64,000 nucleotides of DNA from JAXMCI01 sp046349435 (GTDB lineage: Bacteria; Pseudomonadota; Alphaproteobacteria; Dongiales; Dongiaceae): positions 24,141 to 88,140 of the forward strand of contig JAXMCI010000029.1 of the NCBI GenBank assembly GCA_046349435.1, in the 5' to 3' direction. The translations under genes were made by a program, and so were the position numbers. Below the pieces are notes generated by a model. The model saw nothing but the letters and a program-made list of their open reading frames with translations, had not been told where the DNA came from and did not search any database. This document shows positions 61,753 to 64,000 of the stretch, one piece after another. Positions within the stretch are counted from its first letter, which is position 1, and each line of letters starts with the position of its first letter.

Positions 61753-61857
61753 GCCACCGCCGCATCGCCGCGCTGGAGGCTCGCCGCTTCGATTTTCGCT
61801 TGAACCCTGCCGCTCCTCGTGTCGCGATATGCGAGACGCGGCCGATCGGGGGGAAAC

Positions 61858-63831
61858 ATGCTGGCGCGTGCTCTGGTGGCCGTCCTGGGCGTGCTTGTGC
61901 TCGGCCCGGGCCTGGCTGCCCGCGCGGAGGAGCCGTCTCCCGCTCCCCTGTCGCCGGCGCCGGTGAAGATCATGGCGTTCGGCGACGATTCCCGGGCGGT
62001 CTCGGCGGAAATCAAGGCCGCCGCGGGCGGCGAGATCGTCGCGACGGCCGAGGATGGCACGCGCTATCGCCTCGTCTTCCCGAGGAACTCGCTGCTCGCC
62101 GACACCCGGGTGACGCTGACGCCCTGGTCGGGGGGCGCCGACGGGTTCGACGGCGCGCCATCCATCGGCTTCGACGTGCAGCCGGGCGGCACCATCCTGT
62201 TCAACCCGGCCCTCGTCTACATCGAGCCGGGCGAGAACGCGGTGCGGCACGCGGCGCGCGGCGACATCCTGCTCTTCGAGACCAGCGGCACGATCGACCA
62301 GCGCGCGCGGGTGGCGCTGACGCCGGACGACGGCTTCGGCCTCTACCTCTTCCACTTCTCCGGGGGCGGCGCGTTCGCCGGGGCGGCCCAGGTCGAGAAG
62401 TTCTTCATCCCGCCGGCCGGCCAGCTCGACGGCTTCCTCGACCTCAGCCACCGCGAGCGCGTCTCGGGCCTCGGCTACGAGGAGGTGATGGGCCGGATCG
62501 GCGACTGGCAGCGCCGGGTCCGTCAGGACCGGCAGGCCGGCCGGATCGGCGACTTCAAGGCCGAGGAGCAGCTCCGGATCCTCGACCACATGATGCAGCA
62601 GGCCTGGGAGGCCGGCGCCGACCGGCGCGAAGCCATCGTCGACCAGGCCGCCGACCAGGGCGCGAAGAGGCAGGACGTCGCCATCGCCAATGCCGAGGCG
62701 GTGGCGGAGGCCGGCAACTGGATGGATCGCGGGTTGCTCCTGGATGCCATCGGCGAATGGATCGGCCTCGAGCGGCAGCAGCAGATCCTCAATCGCCCCG
62801 GCAGCGGCCGCAATCTCGGGGAGATCCTCGATCTGCTGGTCAGGTTCGGGGAGAACGTGGCGAGACGCTGCGGGGCCGAGATCATCGCGCCGCGCGAGAT
62901 CCTGACCATCACGCGGCTCGGCGTGCTGCTCGGCGGCGAGGAGGCCATGGGCGGCCGCTGGTCGGACGTCGCCGCGCGGCTCGCCGCCTGCAAGCCGAAG
63001 ATCACCCTGGACGAGGCGATCGAGCGCTGCTTCGGCTATGGCGACTATCGCATCGTCGTCGATCTCTACGGCTGGCTGGTCTCCAGCGCCGGTGCCGGGA
63101 CGCTGGAGCAGATCGACCTGCCCGGCCCCGACAAGCTCTCCGCGCTGACGGGCAAGGTGCTGGACGCGCTGCGGCGATGTGCCGTGTACGAGGTGAAGCT
63201 CAAGGTCGACAGCGAAGCCCGCCACCGCAACAGCTATGTCGCCAACACGGGCGGGCTGGATCCGCCGGATGAAGTCTCGTACCGGTGGCACTGGGACGGC
63301 ACGGCCGTCGCGAGATTCGCTTCCTTCGGCCCGGGCGACCCGGTGCTGGGCGGAATCATCAGGGGGCCGCAGGACGGGCAGGTCAGCGGCTGTGACTGCA
63401 CGATCCTTGTGCCGGGGCACCTGGAAAGCTGCACGATGCGGACATGCCGGCGGTTCGAGATCGACGATCCGACCGTCATCGGGCTCGGCCTCCGCGACCT
63501 CGCCTTCGCGGGCCGAACCCTGGAGCGCCTCTCCTTCACCGGCGCCGTGTCGCAGGATATCGCGCGCTACATCTGCCGCGTGGACCAGGGCGAGCGTTAC
63601 TGCGGCGATGAAGGCGGCGGAAGGATGACGCTGCTGGGCTGCCTCGACAGGATGCTGGCCGCGGGCGGCTTCCTGACCGTTCCGATGCTCGGCGTCCCCG
63701 GCAGCCCTGCCTGGCGCGGCTCGTTCAAGTGCGGACCGCAGGTCATCACGGCCGACGACCCGCCCGACAATGGCTACGAGAAGCAGTACGAGACGGGCGA
63801 GATCGAGATCCGGCACATCGGGACCCGGTGA
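61858..63831 (+). CDS. Large secreted protein of unknown function
   Basis: 657 residues with a signal peptide (MLARALVAVLGVLVLGPGLA, cut near ARA). Residues about 50-140 contain AEDGTRYRLVFPRNSLLADT and VTLTPWSG, resembling the ZU5/Ig-like DGTRYTLTIPAGAL-type domain of surface proteins. A central charged helical part and a Cys-rich C-terminal third (CDCTILVPGHLESC, CTMRTCRRFE, YICRVDQGERYC) follow, giving likely disulfides. No family was recognised. The ATG follows GGGGGGAAAC. The 169 bases after its stop, to the window end, show no supported gene. Confidence 0.65.
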   Translation: MLARALVAVLGVLVLGPGLAARAEEPSPAPLSPAPVKIMAFGDDSRAVSAEIKAAAGGEIVATAEDGTRYRLVFPRNSLLADTRVTLTPWSGGADGFDGAPSIGFDVQPGGTILFNPALVYIEPGENAVRHAARGDILLFETSGTIDQRARVALTPDDGFGLYLFHFSGGGAFAGAAQVEKFFIPPAGQLDGFLDLSHRERVSGLGYEEVMGRIGDWQRRVRQDRQAGRIGDFKAEEQLRILDHMMQQAWEAGADRREAIVDQAADQGAKRQDVAIANAEAVAEAGNWMDRGLLLDAIGEWIGLERQQQILNRPGSGRNLGEILDLLVRFGENVARRCGAEIIAPREILTITRLGVLLGGEEAMGGRWSDVAARLAACKPKITLDEAIERCFGYGDYRIVVDLYGWLVSSAGAGTLEQIDLPGPDKLSALTGKVLDALRRCAVYEVKLKVDSEARHRNSYVANTGGLDPPDEVSYRWHWDGTAVARFASFGPGDPVLGGIIRGPQDGQVSGCDCTILVPGHLESCTMRTCRRFEIDDPTVIGLGLRDLAFAGRTLERLSFTGAVSQDIARYICRVDQGERYCGDEGGGRMTLLGCLDRMLAAGGFLTVPMLGVPGSPAWRGSFKCGPQVITADDPPDNGYEKQYETGEIEIRHIGTR

Positions 63832-64000
63832 GCCCGGACCTGGCCGCTCGCCGTCAGCATCCGCAATCTCTCCGACGCGACGCACCCGCGCCTTGAAGGT
63901 CAGGGCTGCACCCTGCGTCGGCGAGGACCCGCTGCCCCCACGCGCCCAAGTGGCCGCCAACACGCTCCCCGACGTCGGCGCGCTCTCGGGCCTGTTCGGC

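Noticed and set aside
63832..64000. Start of another gene at the right edge
   Set aside because: Short open stretches exist on both strands but none has a start with ribosome site or recognisable residues.

Overview
The window is a GC-rich, densely coded alphaproteobacterial chromosome segment. It is most like Rhodospirillales or related deep-branching Alphaproteobacteria; I cannot name a genus. The evidence is the mnmE-parS-mnmG-rsmG-parA-parB block, the DUF3576-leuS-lptE-holA operon, ftsK-lolA, a RibA with a RibB-like N-terminal part, DUF6489 and DUF2852 proteins, a porin ending in Phe, and many GTG/TTG starts with 4-base stop/start overlaps. Two perfect parS sites suggest the replication origin is not far away, but no dnaA or DnaA-box cluster is visible.

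Layout. 1-8 kb: a truncated DUF255 thioredoxin-like protein, then a co-directional run (DUF6489, 2Fe-2S protein, mnmE, mnmG, rsmG, parA, parB) for tRNA wobble modification, rRNA methylation and chromosome partition. 6.7-11.5 kb: a convergent operon DUF3576-leuS-lptE-holA. 11.7-24.1 kb: a sulfotransferase, a highly expressed porin with promoter and terminator, a YggS-type PLP protein, an L,D-transpeptidase with ribA, an OmpR-type regulator, a GMC oxidoreductase with an MFS transporter, and a translationally overlapping set of metallo-hydrolase, methyltransferase, glycosyltransferase and polytopic membrane protein. 24.2-25.3 kb: a frameshifted TetR gene facing a perfect palindromic operator in front of a DUF2852 gene.

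25.3-42.3 kb is the most distinctive part. A long leftward operon encodes two MurG-like glycosyltransferases, two GT4 enzymes, a histidine phosphatase, a deacetylase-like protein, a PH-like membrane protein, a complete oligopeptide-type ABC importer without a binding protein, and a TPR/GT41 O-GlcNAc-transferase-like protein. Divergent from it is a 906-residue ABC exporter-like protein. Every catalytic motif of its nucleotide-binding domain except the catalytic Glu is altered, and it carries an insertion of about 300 residues with a repeated motif. A stand-alone cyclic-nucleotide-binding protein and a small methyltransferase follow. This looks like an uncharacterised envelope-glycoconjugate system under cyclic-nucleotide control.

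42.3-54.3 kb: xth, a candidate small RNA with tandem C-loop hairpins, a PuuD-like amidotransferase, lolA, ftsK with a tandem repeat in its linker, an aminotransferase, a Stf0 sulfotransferase, amtB with its terminator, a UbiH-type hydroxylase, a dihaem cytochrome c and a GFA protein. 54.3-64 kb: a heavily frameshifted DUF559 pseudogene, an M24/DddP-like protein, azlCD, a run of small housekeeping proteins (cupin, DUF971, Trm112, Lon-substrate domain, CnoX-like thioredoxin, ProXp-ala-like), tRNA-Gly(GCC), an internally deleted Fic gene behind its own palindrome, and a 657-residue secreted protein of unknown function. No insertion sequence, prophage or CRISPR array was found.
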